A stretch of 64,000 nt of DNA from assembly GCA_004352715.1 (NCBI GenBank), contig SCFE01000093.1, positions 1,280,196 through 1,344,195 of the forward strand, read 5' to 3'. Below are positions 1-12,949 of the stretch, one piece after another. The stretch comes from Hofstenia miamia (lineage: Eukaryota > Xenacoelomorpha > Acoela). The first letter of the stretch is position 1; the number at the start of each line of letters is the position of its first letter. Both the position numbers and the translations under genes were made by a program. The notes beneath the pieces were generated by a model. That model searched no databases, had not been told where the DNA came from, and saw only the letters and a list, made by a program, of their open reading frames with translations.

Positions 1-31
1 ATTATTTAATACTTCGAGTTAAGTGTATTAT

Positions 32-219
32 CAGTGGCATACGCAAGGGACACATGGTCGAATGCTCTCCGTCAGGCTTTCAAAATTGATATTTATTGAT
101 TAAATCAGAAATTTCTCTGCAAAAATTAAAAACAAGGTGGTATAATGCATTTTTATGGTCCACTTTTAAAATACATGTATTTCCCAAAATGTCGGCATAA
201 AATCCTGCGTACGCCTCTG
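32..219. mobile_element. hAT-type MITE, CAGTGGCATACGC family, copy 1
   Basis: The 188-bp element starts CAGTGGCATACGCAAGG and ends CTGCGTACGCCTCTG, an imperfect terminal inverted repeat of the hAT CAG...CTG form. Flanking 8-mers (TGTATTAT and CCTAATAT) agree at 5 of 8 positions, as expected for an old TSD. A second copy with the same ends and similar interior lies at 42405-42598. No coding capacity. Confidence 0.6.
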
Positions 220-1024
220 CCTAATATTACGTTATTCTTGAACGTAATTTTAACCCGTTTTACGAAATATTAGATTAAACCTAAGATTTTTATATATTTC
301 AGGAATAGTTTCAAATATTTTAGGCATTTTGTTATGATAAAAAACGCTTTCTATTGAGGTAATAAAAATAATTATGTCGAAAAATGTGCGAGAAAAGGTG
401 TGCCAGGTAGATTGAACTAAATATCTAACGCTTGTAATTGTTTGTACACAAGCTAAAGCTTGCAGGTCATGTAACCCTAAAGCTGCTCATGCAACATATT
501 AATAGTATTATATTCTTATTTATTTTCTTCTTTATATCCTAAATTATTGGTAATATTTTGATATATTGGCATATTCTTACATTTTTGCAATTGCTTTGGA
601 TGCTGGATGATAATGTAAACGTACGTCTTAGAACAATATATCATGATTATGTTTTGCGTTGTGAATTATTTCTGCCATGATTAAGGTTAGGAAATGCATA
701 TTCATTTGTGCGGAAAAATGATATTTTTAATACCTGTAATATAACTGCAAAATGAAATTATTTTGTTTCTAGAATTCATCTCCAGCTGTTATGCGTACAA
801 TTTATCTCTGTTACGACTCAATTGCAGCTTTATTACATCTAGCAAGCACAGTTGTATCACTTTTATTAAACAAATTGAAATTTGCAGTAGCAATTAAGAA
901 ATAGTGATACAATAATTCATTTCAATTTCTGTGTAATATGATGGTATTGGGGGTATTGTTAGATAACCCATAAAAAACATTGTCTTTCTATTGAAACATT
1001 AACTTTGACTCTTGAACACCCTTT

Positions 1025-1031
1025 CATCATC

Positions 1032-1123
<92 letters not shown>
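1025..1123. repeat. (CAT)n microsatellite
   Basis: About 33 near-perfect CAT units with one CAC interruption, roughly 0.8 kb upstream of the KLF start codon. It is one of the few non-TA microsatellites here. Confidence 0.95.
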
Positions 1124-1734
1124 TATAAAAGGAAGAATTGTTTATAACACTATTACGCTCCAGTTGCAGTGACCCAACTTACAGCATGCAAGTAATTTCA
1201 AAAAGGTTGCAGAGCACCTTATTGAAGTGAGACATGTGAATTTATTTATTACAAATACAAACTCTTATTTCACCTTATAGAACATCTTAATGCAAAATAT
1301 TTTCAGTACTAGATTAAAAAAATAATATTTTTTAAAAAATGGCTGCAATGAATTTTCAATGAAAGTTTAAAAATTACATATTATTTATAACCTGATTGAT
1401 TTGATCAAAATGGTATTCATAAAAAATGAATGGGTTGTGAAAATTTGGAATATAGAATTATTGCAATGCCTCTATTTCTCAGAAAAATTTTGTTAGTTTT
1501 TAGGAAAAATGCTTTTAGTATATACATTTTGGAATTTGAAATTTATCAATTACCACAGTGTTTCAAGGTTCGGCCTTCGACGCGTTCTTAAAGTCAATTT
1601 AGTATTCAAGGTCGTCTCTAGCGTTCAATTCCACACTCTCCGTTGTTTCTAGTTGTACTGAATTTCAGAATTAGAAATATTGCATTCGTATATTTAATTT
1701 CCTCAATAATAGTTTTAGAACTTCTTTATTCTAA

Positions 1735-1736
<2 letters not shown>

Positions 1737-1770
<34 letters not shown>
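1737..1770. repeat. (TA)n microsatellite
   Basis: Uninterrupted TA dinucleotides about 125 bases before the KLF start codon. Similar TA runs recur throughout the window, many beside assembly gaps or transposon ends. Confidence 0.9.
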
Positions 1771-1774
<4 letters not shown>

Positions 1775-1840
1775 TTAGTTTTGAAAAGATTAATAATTAA
1801 TTGGTATTTTTGATGATTCAATATATATCTTTAGACATTG

Positions 1841-1852
1841 TGTTTATTACAG
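1841..1852 (+). promoter_or_regulatory. Possible 3' splice acceptor upstream of the KLF start codon
   Basis: TGTTTATTACAG forms an acceptable acceptor 43 bases before the ATG. Many KLF genes have an upstream exon, so a 5' UTR or short coding exon may lie further upstream, possibly outside the window. The frame is open from this AG to the ATG, so an N-terminal extension by splicing is also possible. No TATA box or promoter could be identified. Confidence 0.35.
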
Positions 1853-1895
1853 TAGCTTAACTTTGCTGCATTTAGAAACACAGTTAATCAGCACA

Positions 1896-2937
1896 ATGGA
1901 CATCGATATGCAAAGCTTTCTTCTTCCATTCATCAAACCAGAGCTTTCCACAGTACCAATCGAAGATCAGAACGACAAGTGGGAGTTATGTAGAAGGCAT
2001 AGCGCGGAGAGCGATGTTTCAAGTGGCTATCACAGTCAGCAGTCCAGTCCAGAGGCATTGTCAGGAGATACTTTTACATTGTTCGATGAGCGCTCAAATG
2101 AATATAGTTCGGATCTCTGCATGTTCGATGGAATTTGCGAAAATGATCAAAGTCTTATAAATTCAGATGCACTTTTCAACTCATTCTCCTTAGATAATGT
2201 GCTTAGCAATACGTCATCTGACGACATTGATTCCCCGAGCACTGATGACCTTCCTCCTAGATTATCGATATTCAACGAGGATCACATTCACAATCTATCT
2301 TTAAAATCATATAATTTTCCAGCAAATACCAATAAACCTCAATTCAAAGTTAAGGATGTCATGTTGGGTGTTGAAGAACATAGTCCTTTATCACGATCGT
2401 TCAGCTGTGATAGTTTCTTGCAAAGCGAGAATTTGTCTATCAATGTATTTAACGAAACAAAATTTGACATGGAAAAAGATAGATCCACATGTGAAAAACT
2501 GCAGTTTGCGTCACAACCCATCGCCAAGCAGGAAATCATTAGTTCATGTAGAGTTAAATCCAACACTGTTAAAAGTGAGCGTTTGTCCCCCAAAGCTTTG
2601 GTTCCAACAATTAAAACGGAATTATCAGATGATTCCGATCTCTACAATCAAATTATCCCTAATGCTGCACGAACAACCTACACACTACCTCTAGAAAAAT
2701 CTGGGAGCAATTCTTCTGAAGAGGAAGAAACTGGCCCATATCTTGGAAAATCTTTATCTTCGTTGCCTAGATTTTTAGCCAATGCTGCTGCAGCAGCACC
2801 TGGCTTCACATATAAACCTAGAAAGTTTCGAGCTAAGTTGGATGAAAGCAGCAAAACGCACAAATGTCCTTACGATGACTGCAATAAAAGATACAGTAAA
2901 AGCTCACATCTGAAGGCTCATCTGCGACGTCACACTG
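1896..2937 (+). CDS. KLF15-like: Krüppel-like factor (KLF15-like), coding exon with N-terminal region and zinc finger 1
   Basis: Sequence-specific nuclear transcription factor; KLF proteins bind CACCC/GC-box promoter elements. This exon encodes residues 1-347 plus one base of codon 348. The ATG at 1896 is chosen because it has a good context (cacaATGg) and is the first ATG of the open frame; the frame stays open upstream through a TTG at 1863. Residues 1-300 are Ser/Asp/Glu-rich with no folded domain seen. They include four sumoylation-type psi-K-x-E motifs (IKPE at about K14, AKQE at about 211, VKSE at about 226, IKTE at about 240) and a Ser-rich stretch SDVSSGYHSQQSSPE. An Ala run (NAAAAAP) precedes a basic segment (YKPRKFRAK) and finger 1 (C324, C329, H342, H346; recognition segment KSSHLKAH). 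The exon ends at CACACTG before a GTTTGA donor, and joining to 53154 restores the HTGEKP linker. Family assignment is firm; the KLF15 subtype rests on finger 3 and is less sure. Confidence 0.9.
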
Positions 2938-4390
2938 GTTTGATTTCATATGTTGTATAAATTGTTTGAATACTGTATGCTGAGAACTGAAATTATTATT
3001 TCAAAAGTTGATCCTTCCACTAATTCATGTGGATCTATCATTTTCTATTTTACGAGTTAGATATGATACAACATTTGATATTCGGTAGTTGGCATGTAAA
3101 ATGTATGATAATCGAAAATGCATATTTTTACAATACAACTTTACCTATATATAGAGAGCTTAGTATTGCTACGTTCTTTTCACATAAGACCCGTTATACT
3201 TGAAATTATCTACGAATGGAACATTTAAATTTTTTAATATATAGACCTGACAAATTTTATATCTGCAACCTGAATATTTTATAAAAATCTGCGAAGACTG
3301 AGACTGAAAAAAAATGATTTGCAAGTGTCCCTACAAGATGCTTATGTAGTGTGAATTCCATGCTGAATTTGTGATCTTCAACTAGTATGGTGTCGGTAAC
3401 AATAAGGGGATATCGCCTGTTTGTGGCTAGTTTTGATGTATATCTGTTAAAAAACAATGGTGAGGTGCCGATATGGTTGTGATAAATAAAATTTCGTGTG
3501 AAATGGAATAATTTATATATTATGTAAACATTAACTGGTGCGGAGAGAACCGTTATAATTGTATCAATCGATCTATGCGAACTCTTAGTTTTCGAGAGAA
3601 TCGTAAAAACTGCTTTACAAACAAAATTTTAGTGATTCTGATACCGCGAGAATTAGAAAATGTGGTGTGTTTTTATTAAGTTTGATAGTCAATGAGGCCT
3701 GCAACTTTATTACTAGTATAATAGAGACAAATGCCAATTACACCATCATTAATTTGATAATTGAATGCCACAGTATCTTCTTAATGACTTAACTGCGCAA
3801 TCGATTGCCAACTATCAAAACAGTCTTTTGTTATTGCATTGCCGTCATTGCATCACATTTTTACCTTTCAGAGGGCAACATTCATGAAGAACTTTTGTTT
3901 ACATTTAAATCAGTTTGATAAATGATAAAGCTTTGATATCAATACTTGCTAATTCATAAAAATTCTCATTGAACATACGTATCTTACTTAGGATTTTTTT
4001 CATTTACTATATAAATGCAGTTAGTCCATCGAGTACCATTTTATGTAAATCAGTTGCAAGTTGCAATACCCAGTCGTTATATGCCATAGCTATTTGAACC
4101 AGGTGGGTAGAATTTTTTGTTTTAGTATAAAAAAGGTTTTCAACTTATTTATGGCGCACTATCGTTCTCACAATATGAACACTGCGCATCACGTAAATCA
4201 CCTACGACCACAACCCAACAAAATTTAAATGGGTCTTTGGTTCTAAGTATATTTATCTGAAAAGGGTGCTTTGTATAATGCACAATTGATATAAATCATA
4301 GAAACAGTATGCAAAAATATAGGTATACAATGGTTTTTTCAGTTTTTATACCTCTGTTTTAAAAGTTTTTTATCAGCATTGCTTAAAACA

Positions 4391-4442
4391 CATTGGCTCG
4401 CATTTTAGATCCTCGCGCAGGTCAGGACCCTGCGAGCCAACT
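4391..4442. repeat. Short perfect hairpin
   Basis: TTGGCTCGCA at 4393-4402 is repeated in reverse complement (TGCGAGCCAA) at 4431-4440 with a 28-base GC-rich loop. It stands out in AT-rich surroundings. It could be a transposon remnant or an RNA-forming hairpin; nothing else identifies it. Confidence 0.4.
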
Positions 4443-4717
4443 AGGGTCTATCTTTATGCCATAGTTTACCAGAACGTCACCCATTAGTCGTTATTTGGTG
4501 TGATGTTTCTTATGAATGATTTGCTTTTAAAGTCTTAAACATATGCATTTCTCAATGTTTAGATCATTAAGTGTACTTGAACTTTTGATTTATTATTTTT
4601 TGCTTTAATAATATTGAAATTGTATGTAATCGTATTCTAAAGAATTGGGTCTATGATTGTTTGAACTTTTTGTATATATATTTATTTGTTTTATAAATAT
4701 GATTAATCACAATAATA

Positions 4718-5009
4718 CAGGGCCATGGCTAAGGGAGGGCCAGGGAGGGCATGGCCCTTCCTGTTGGACCACTTGGCCCCCTTCCTCTCGGCATCCTGGA
4801 TACAAAACTCCATAGGATTAATTATAATATTCTGTAACTATGCTAGAGTGAATATATTTTAGTTAAAATATATAAAATACTAATGCCATTCTATTTAAAA
4901 ATTCAATGAAAAAGTGCGAAACTATTTCGTATGAGTAAAACTATGATTAATGTATTGAACTTTTCGGGGCTATGGCCCCCCTAACTTACAAATGCGAGCC
5001 ACGGGCCTG
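4718..5009. mobile_element. hAT-type MITE with perfect 8-bp TSD
   Basis: The element opens CAGGGCCATGGCTAAGG and closes GCGAGCCACGGGCCTG. It is flanked on both sides by CAATAATA (4710-4717 and 5010-5017), a perfect 8-bp TSD typical of hAT transposition. GC-rich end regions (GGAGGGCC, ATGGCCCCCC) contrast with an AT-rich centre. No open frame. Confidence 0.8.
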
Positions 5010-5784
5010 CAATAATATTTTTGTTCTTTCAATCATCTTTGAACATAGACGATCATGTTATAATGTATAAAAATTAGGTCGGAGTTTTGTTTTTAAGTAC
5101 GCTATGACTAATCCCATAATTAATGTTAGTTTTCGCAAAACTTTAATTTAATCTTGCGTTTAATCACATAAACATTTCTGAGCGCTTTGCCTCATGCGAT
5201 GTCTACAACACTTCAAAGATCTTCAAATTTCGCTCTTTCTTATCAATCGAAATGATTAATTCGCTATTTTTGTGGATATGACATCATAACGTAGAGAAGT
5301 AATTTCGTCTGGATAAATTGAAGGCGAATGCTTTGTCTAATTTCCCACTTCCCAATTACATGCTGATAATTCTACATTCTATTCTGTTTAAACATACCAA
5401 ATATATTCAATCTAGTTTAATTTATATTTCGAAAATTTACAAAGAAAACTATTTGTAAGATTTTCAACATAGATTTGAATCCACCCTATAGGATTTAATC
5501 TCATTTTTTTCAAATTATTTCTGCTAGTGTACATATGAAAGCATTGAAATTGTGCAGTGCTTAATTTTTTGTATTTAAAGATCCTTAATACTAGAACTAC
5601 GAGCACTCCTTGACAATATATTTACATCAGATGTTTCAAATGCGGAAATTATTGAATAGAAACAAAATTTCTACTAACAGAAAATTCAATGAGATTATTA
5701 AAATAATTGGAAGTATATGTACCCGCTAGTGTTTTTGCTGAATCAATAGTCAAGCAAACAAAAGGCTTATACGTCACTTTGACC

Positions 5785-6252
5785 CAGACTTGTTAACGAG
5801 CCGACATTTCAAAGCTCGGCTCGGCTCGGCTCGTTTAAATTTTGTGTAAGTTCGGCCCGGGTCGCCAAATAAAATCTTTGAATTTGGCTCGTTTTAGCTC
5901 GATATTTTTTTTAAAATATTGTGCTCAAAGAATTTTTTACATAGCTCTTCCTATTATTTAATAAACATTTCTTAAGTACGATTATANNNNNNNNNNNNNN
6001 NNNNNNNNNNNNNNNNNNNNNNNNNNNNNNNNNNNNNNNNNNNNNNNNNNNNNNNNNNNNNNNNNNNNNNNTTTAATAAACATTTCTTAAGTACGATTAT
6101 AGGAAAGGCATACTGAGTGCAAAAAATAAGAAAAATCTCCATAATCAAATTAACAAGCAGAACTATAAACTTGCTTTGCCTAAAATAGGCTCGTTTTGGG
6201 CTCGTTGTATATCAAATACTGTGGTCAAGCTCGGCTCGGCTCGGCTCGGCTG
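5785..6252 (+). mobile_element. hAT-type MITE, GAGCCGAGC family, copy 1 (3' end deleted, contains gap)
   Basis: It starts CAGACTTGTTAACGAGCC and carries repeated GCTCGGCTCG motifs at both ends. The 8-mer CTTTGACC flanks both sides (5777-5784 and 6253-6260), a perfect hAT-sized TSD. The right terminal repeat seen in the other copies is almost wholly missing, yet the TSD is intact, so an internal deletion removed it after insertion. An 85-N gap at 5987-6071 is flanked by the same 30 bases, so the true element is about 350 bp. Confidence 0.85.
5987..6071. other. Assembly gap with duplicated flanks
   Basis: 85 N. The 30 bases before it (TTTAATAAACATTTC... ) recur directly after it, so the gap is probably an unmerged overlap and not missing sequence. 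Confidence 0.85.
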
Positions 6253-8331
6253 CTTTGACCTATTGTCGCGTTTCCAGTGATAACTATTTTGAAAAGCTAA
6301 ATCTGGAAAACGAATATTTTCAAATTAATCTTTATAGATTTTTTAGTCTGCAATTTTTCGAATTCTCTTTTTTGAAATTTACAGTGAAAACTTATTACAT
6401 CCAATCACTACCCATTGTCTTTAACAAGAAGCAAGTTCCATTTTAATGGCAATTTCCAATATATAGTGCTGTAATTGATTTGAACAGCATCATAAGTAAA
6501 AATCGATAATTTTTTTGTTCTCTTAATTACTTATTTTACATAAATTTGTTAAATTTGATTTGTTAATTGTTGCCACCCTTGTACATACATTTAATGAAAA
6601 TAGCATTGTCTATTTGCTGTTTGCATGCACAGGAAGTCAATCAGACATTCATATACGAATATGTTTATTTTATCCTGACCCGAAATGATAGAATATCTAA
6701 TAAAGTAATATTTAAACTAGATATAATAAGACTCGCAACAGCACTGCTGTTAACACCTGCAAGCAAGTGCTGTTTAATTAACAGGTAAAATTAGAGCATG
6801 TTAGCACAATATCTATGTTTTTTACTGTCAATCAATGTCTTTCAATTTCTCCAAAATTGGATGCAGAAAAAATTTGTTGAAATCATTTCACAATAGTGTT
6901 TTGTGTTGTGCGAACTTATAACTTCTCATTTCTCATTCTTTATCTAGAATAGATGATAACTTTTTCAAAGCATTTACAAAGCACTGGATTTTATAACTTT
7001 AGATCATTTGAATGGTGATTCAGGCAGCTGATCTGTTGCCATTATTTCTAATGAAGATTAGGCTTTATTACTGCTTTTATTCATGTTTATATTGTATGTT
7101 TCCTAGTTATTTACTGTTTTGTAGTTGTTTTTAATAATTTCTTTCACACTGCTTAAAAACAATGTTATTGACTCCTGTCCATCAAATGTCAGAGCTTAGC
7201 GATTAATTTTTTTACCAATCCTATCTATGGAATAAGTAAGAAAATATCAAAGCTGTTAGCAGCAAAAGGGTTGCTGTTTGCTGTTAACAGCGTCTTTAGC
7301 TGTTAACAGCAAAACGGCAAACCCTGCATATTAGGCATTAACCCATGCAATACAAAATACGCTAAACTTGTTCATCATTGCATAAACACTGCCTGCAAAT
7401 TAGAAAGTTTTTATTGAATAGTCTGTTTCTTCGAAATCGAAATTGACTACTAGTTTTCAAAAAATGTCTTTTCTCTGGAGATGTGGATAAATTGATGAAT
7501 TGCAGTAGACTGAAATCCTTTCTTGTATAACTCAAAGCATTTTCGCCTTTGAAATCCTGAAGCTAGTTTATTACATTAAGAATACCTGTATAAATCACAC
7601 TTCTAAGATACTTATATGTCTGTCATTTGAATTCTGTTAAATTCATTTGATTTAATTCAGGATAAATCTTTAACTTTAAATTATCACTGCCCTTTTGTGA
7701 AGCATGTACTTCGCTGACTATGCAATGTATTGTAGGATTTACTTATTTATGTATACAAATTGGACAAATTACTACAAGCAATAGCCATGTTTAGAAACCA
7801 TTTCTGAGTGCCACAAGAGGGCATGCACTTTTCCACATTTTCTGACAATTGTTTTCCAAGCGTATTAAGAAGTCTTAAATTTGTGCGATATTGACTCTAG
7901 TGGTAGCAGGCACGGTTTTTGGCGGAACGGCCGACCCTTCCCTCTCTTCCAAAATCTATCTAAACATCTAAAGAGTATACAAATGGCTGATGGTTTTTGT
8001 GAAAATTGCGAGGAAATACATATTTTAGTTCATAAGAGAAAAACCATTTTCCAAAGATTTCTGCTCTTCCTCGAATAAGAATAAAAAGCGTTTTATAAAC
8101 CCTTGCTTCCATATGAATAAGTAGATACCTTAAAGATTTTGTGGAGAATCTCATAAATCAATTCAAATTGTGATTAGATATGTTACCTAAATGGTGGCTA
8201 TTTATTGAATTGGCAATTGATAATTGGATGTTTCCCAATAATTAATAATTTATTGGTAGATTTGTTCCAAATATTTTAATATTCCATTTTCAAGAGTCAA
8301 TATGCTCTCTTTCAATCCAACTATCTGCGGC
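6253..8331. other. Intronic DNA with a transposon-like palindromic patch
   Basis: No gene is seen. At about 6735-6785 and 7250-7326 there are repeated GCTGTTAACAGC-type palindromes, and the second patch ends GGCAAACCCTG like a hAT terminus. No matching left end or TSD was found, so it is left unclassified. Confidence 0.45.
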
Positions 8332-8466
8332 TCATAGATGTGAGAAATGTCCCCCTTTTAAGTGCAATAGTTCTTCTGCATAACTTAGGCCATTATTAAT
8401 AGTAAGAAGGCCTTTCCATGTAGAAGAAATGATTTTAAATCTCATCTTCAAGGACATTTGGTTTGA

Positions 8467-8809
8467 TGAAGCAGGTACCAAGTTCTGCAACGATATAGTG
8501 TACAAATATGTCACGATTCTGCATGAACCTTGCACTGAATCCGTCAGCTCTTTGAGTTCGTAACCGCGCCTTCTGATAATTCAGTTTCTCTATGAGTTAA
8601 GATTCGAAAAGTGCAGTAGAAGAAACTAGCAGAACTGAAAAGAGACGTGGATTTATTTGATGAAGAATGGTCCAGGCACCTGAGTGAAGCACTTCTTGAT
8701 AGAAAATGTAATCTTTTAAGTGGTCTCTCAGACTGGCAGTGGCAAATTGGTTCCTAGTGAAAAAATCATCTCCATTCGTCGCCAGGCTATTGCCAGGAAA
8801 AGTCTTCAC
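8467..8809 (-). pseudogene. Unidentified degraded coding-like segment
   Basis: One reading frame runs from 8809 to about 8467 with a single TAA, giving about 114 codons of mixed, protein-like composition (DHLKDYIFYQEVLHSGAWT, then after the stop QKARLRTQRADGFSARFMQ). This exceeds what the AT-rich background usually allows. I do not recognise a family. It could be a processed-pseudogene fragment or part of an old retroelement. No intron boundaries or start are evident. Confidence 0.25.
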
Positions 8810-11800
8810 TATCTCTTGTTCTTGAGAAACATCTATAAGTAGCCTTTTATTTTAATCAACTTGATATGTACTTCTTTATTGAAATTTATATTCCCTTATA
8901 TTTGCAGTGAATACTGATAAATTGAACGTCATGGGGAAGTGTTTTCACGAGACAATTGAATTAGTATCAAAATGTATTTGATGGATGGAAAAAAACACTA
9001 ATGGCCTAGACCTAATTCATATTCATACATCTATTGGGAGAACGTGTTCCCATGTAATATTGAAAATATGTACTAAAGTCAACCATTACTGATCTAAAAC
9101 AATTTCACAAAGACGATTAATTTATGATTTAATGTTCCCATATGTTAAAAACCCGAACAATACTGTTTTTCTGACAATTTTCAAATTTCAATTTGGAATA
9201 TTTAGAAAGATGTGAAAAAGCTTAGATTATATGTGCATTTAAAGAATTTCGTAAAATCTTAGTTATGAATATTTGCAGAGTGGATGTTTATTTCAAATGA
9301 GATTTCACCTGTTATCAATCAATCACCCCGCCAATCAATGCCCATGTTCGTCAATTCTTAAGTGTACAGTTGTTAACATGATGTTAATTTCCTTTTAGAA
9401 TGTCAAATTTTAAAGAAACAAGATCTGTTTCTGACGCCGTCAACATTCCCATAACGCATTTATTTTTAAAAGTTCTCCGCATTTAAGCACCAAAACGAAT
9501 ACTTGTTTCCTCCAAAAACTTGCTGATTAAATCGTGCTTTTATGCTTCAATAAAAAAGAGCTGTGAATTTTAAAAGTATGACTGGCTTCTTGGTTAACTT
9601 TTGTACTTTTTCTTTGATTATTTTGAATCGTTCTATGAGCAATAGCAGACTTTTATTTTGCTGTCTATTTTCTCGACTTGTGTGTTGATTTTGTTCCCCG
9701 AATATTCTAGTTTGCTCTTCTACATTTTTATTCCATTTTTGTAGATATCCCAAACTTCATTGGATATAATTTGTATACATTATAACTACATCACTGTCGC
9801 ACCTGATCTCTAACTTATTTAATATTGAAACTTCTCCCTTTACAGGTATTCTTGGATGAAGGTCATTTACTCACACTAATTGCCTTCTGATTTGATCGTG
9901 TTAATAAATATTTAAAATCATGTTTACTGTCCTTTGGCGTTCAATCAAATATTCTGGTATTTTTCCATGTGAATTTTAATGAATTTCTGCGCGCTTTGAT
10001 CTACCGTCGCACTTGTCTTTTCTACTGTGTTCATTTCAATAATTGATTATTTTCTGCTAAACATTCGCTCGCTCTTTTATTGATAAAATGCTCGATCTCA
10101 GTTTTAGTAGCGCTTTATCAGTAGTGGTAGAGAAATATTTTTTACCTCATTAATTTTTATATTCTCAGTTTCATAACTCGTATTTGAAATTCAATTTAAA
10201 TCATCTAGCAAACAATAACCAGGAAATGGACAAAACAATTCTCATGATTATCAATTTCGCAAACGCTCTCATAAAAACTTCGGGAGGCTTGATTTAGTGC
10301 AAATTAGAAATTTTAAAATCAACCTTTTTATTACATTTTTGAATATTTTTACTAATACAATTCACAAAACTCCTTTCGTTTTAGCATCTCACACTCACTT
10401 TATTGCTAATAACAATTTTTTGCAAGTATTTATAAAACATTTTCAAACACTGTTCCCAAAAAGAAGGACTGAGCTAACTAGTGGCATGTGGACATCTTTT
10501 GTTCCTAGTGTTATTACAATATGGCTTAGGCTTAAATTTTAGCATATCAAGCCTTCAATGGTTAGATATGCTAGACAGAGTTTAAGGAATGAGAGAACTT
10601 CCCAAAACATTTTTCTCGATGTTTATTCAAAAGTCGATTCTTTATATAATAAATTAATTAAATTTTGATTTGCATTATGAAGTTACAATCAAAAAAATAA
10701 TAGTATGTCAATCACAGTTATACTACTAAATTTACGAAAGTTTAACCGCAATTTTCTAAAAAACATGAAAAATTTTCTATAGGTCCCTTTATACATTCTA
10801 TAGGCCCTCCCACATATATATATATATATATACTTCGATAACCTCATTAACACTAGAAACGCGACAATATATCAAAATGACCATTATAAGAGTGTTTTCT
10901 TTGGTTCATTATTCATTCTGCAGGTACATATACTTCTAAATATGTTGCTATTTGTAGAAATTTTGTTTCTGTTTCACAATTTTCGCATTTGAAACCCTAG
11001 ACGTAAATTTATTCACAAATAGAAATCGCGGTTCTAGTCTTAATTCTCGGCTATAACTTCGATTTATTTGCTAAGATAGTAAAATTTGTCAAATGAATTT
11101 ACATCCATGTGTGTTGTTAAAAGGAAGTATTTTTATTTACTTGTTTATTCTTGTTAATCTCTTTAACAAGCAATGGGAAATCACATAAACGATTTTTTCT
11201 TAAAATGTAAACATTGAAGAATTCAATTGACTTTTCAGTTTAATTTTAAAACTGAATTAAGAAATATTCAAACATTTATATATATATATATATATATATG
11301 TTTTTTCTATAAATGTTTAAATGAGAATTTCGCTCCGATATATGTGTGTGGAATTATCTCCTGATTCAGCAGACAAATTTATTCTACGCAAATCGACTTA
11401 TTTACGACAACGTGTGTTTGTAAACATAATGTAAGACAGTTTTGATAAGAATTTGTTAATTACGGTGTTATTCATTGATTTTCAAACCTTTGATAAAGAT
11501 CCTCGGTGTATTACCGAAACTTTATGTTCTCGATATTGGTGGTAATCTTCTTAAATTTATTGTTGTTTTCAATATTGATTACAATCTTTCATTTGTAAGA
11601 CAAAATTACTCCTTGATTGTGTTGAATGGTAATCACCATTTTTCTAAGGTGCGCATGATTTCTTCGTGCTCGTCACATCGCTAATTATCTCGGGTGGTAA
11701 GACATGCGATTCATTCAAAATGTGACAGATCACTTTTGAACCAATCACTAGTCTAACCGTGGCCTAAGCGGTTAAAGGGGAAAATCTGTTGATTCCTAAG

Positions 11801-12949
11801 TTTTTCCCGTACTTATAACAGATTAGCGAATACTAGTTTTATAAATCTTACTTCATTCCAATTGAATTCCACTTCAATGGGCCTACAGCTTTTTCCACTA
11901 CATCACCTAAAGATATGAGTTCGGATAAGTTAAGGATTTGTTTCCTTAACTTTCATAACGTGATAACATGATAAATGTATTAAATGTTATTGTTGTGGAG
12001 TAAACATGCAAATTTTTAGTTTTCTTATGATAAATCAAAAAATATTAAAGTTTCACGGTAGGGTTTCGCTATGAACATATCTAAGATACTATTTTTGCTT
12101 GTAGAAGAATTGATGAATTCGTATACTAAACAAGATAACACTATACTTTAATCCACTAAGTTTCGCTAATACTTTTAAACCGGAAAATTTAGAAATCGGC
12201 TGTGTGTGGGTCACACCAGGAAGATATAGAAGTCTCCAACTATATTATTAAATTCATAGCCCCATAAATCTAAAATGTCTGTTTACTAGGTTTGAATGAT
12301 TTCCGTCTTACCTACGTTATATGTGTATATGAAATTAATTAAATTCAATTATCATTTATGCAAATCTAAGCACTCATGGCTACAATCCTTTGAGAAACCG
12401 CGGTGTCCCCTCTGGTGCAATGTTTATTATCTTAACAAATTTACTAACTGGCCGTATTATTGCGTTAGATTTTCTTATATTTTGAATATTCCGTGATCAC
12501 TATGAATGTTTATGAAATTTATTGGAATAAATACTTCTGACGATTTTGTAGTCGCTATTTACTCCACGCTATCACTTTTCATTCCTTAAGCAATCGTGTG
12601 CTCCTACAAATTTATAATAGAAGATATCTAAGCTATTCATTCTTTTCGCCTGATTGCCTTTTCAAATAATACTGTTTCACTTATTTAAAGAAATCACATT
12701 TTCTTCTTCTTTAAGTAATTTTTATTAGTGAAGTAACAATTTTTAGACTATTATAACTTTTGTTGTTATTGTTTTCAACTATTGGTATGAGAAAACCCTC
12801 TTGAGAACAGCATCCACAGCATTTTATATAGCGGGTCGGGGTCATTTTTGAAAATATATGTAATGTTTACATATAATGTATTCGTATATTAGTTTATGCT
12901 AACAAATATTTCAGAATACTGTAGCAGTGTTTCCGTACAACATGATAAG

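Larger units (their letters stand above)
220..1840. other. Non-coding upstream region with an ATC microsatellite
   Basis: Apart from the microsatellite at 1025-1123 and a TA run at 1737-1770, this stretch is AT-rich DNA with no long open frame. It may be promoter, 5' UTR intron or intergenic DNA of the KLF gene; the sequence does not decide. Confidence 0.6.

Noticed and set aside
1025-1123. CRISPR-like or regulatory repeat array
   Set aside because: It is a simple CAT microsatellite with no spacers.
11755-11840. tRNA-Ser/Leu gene
   Set aside because: Only an A-box-like stretch is present; no B-box, no acceptor-stem pairing and no credible anticodon arm.
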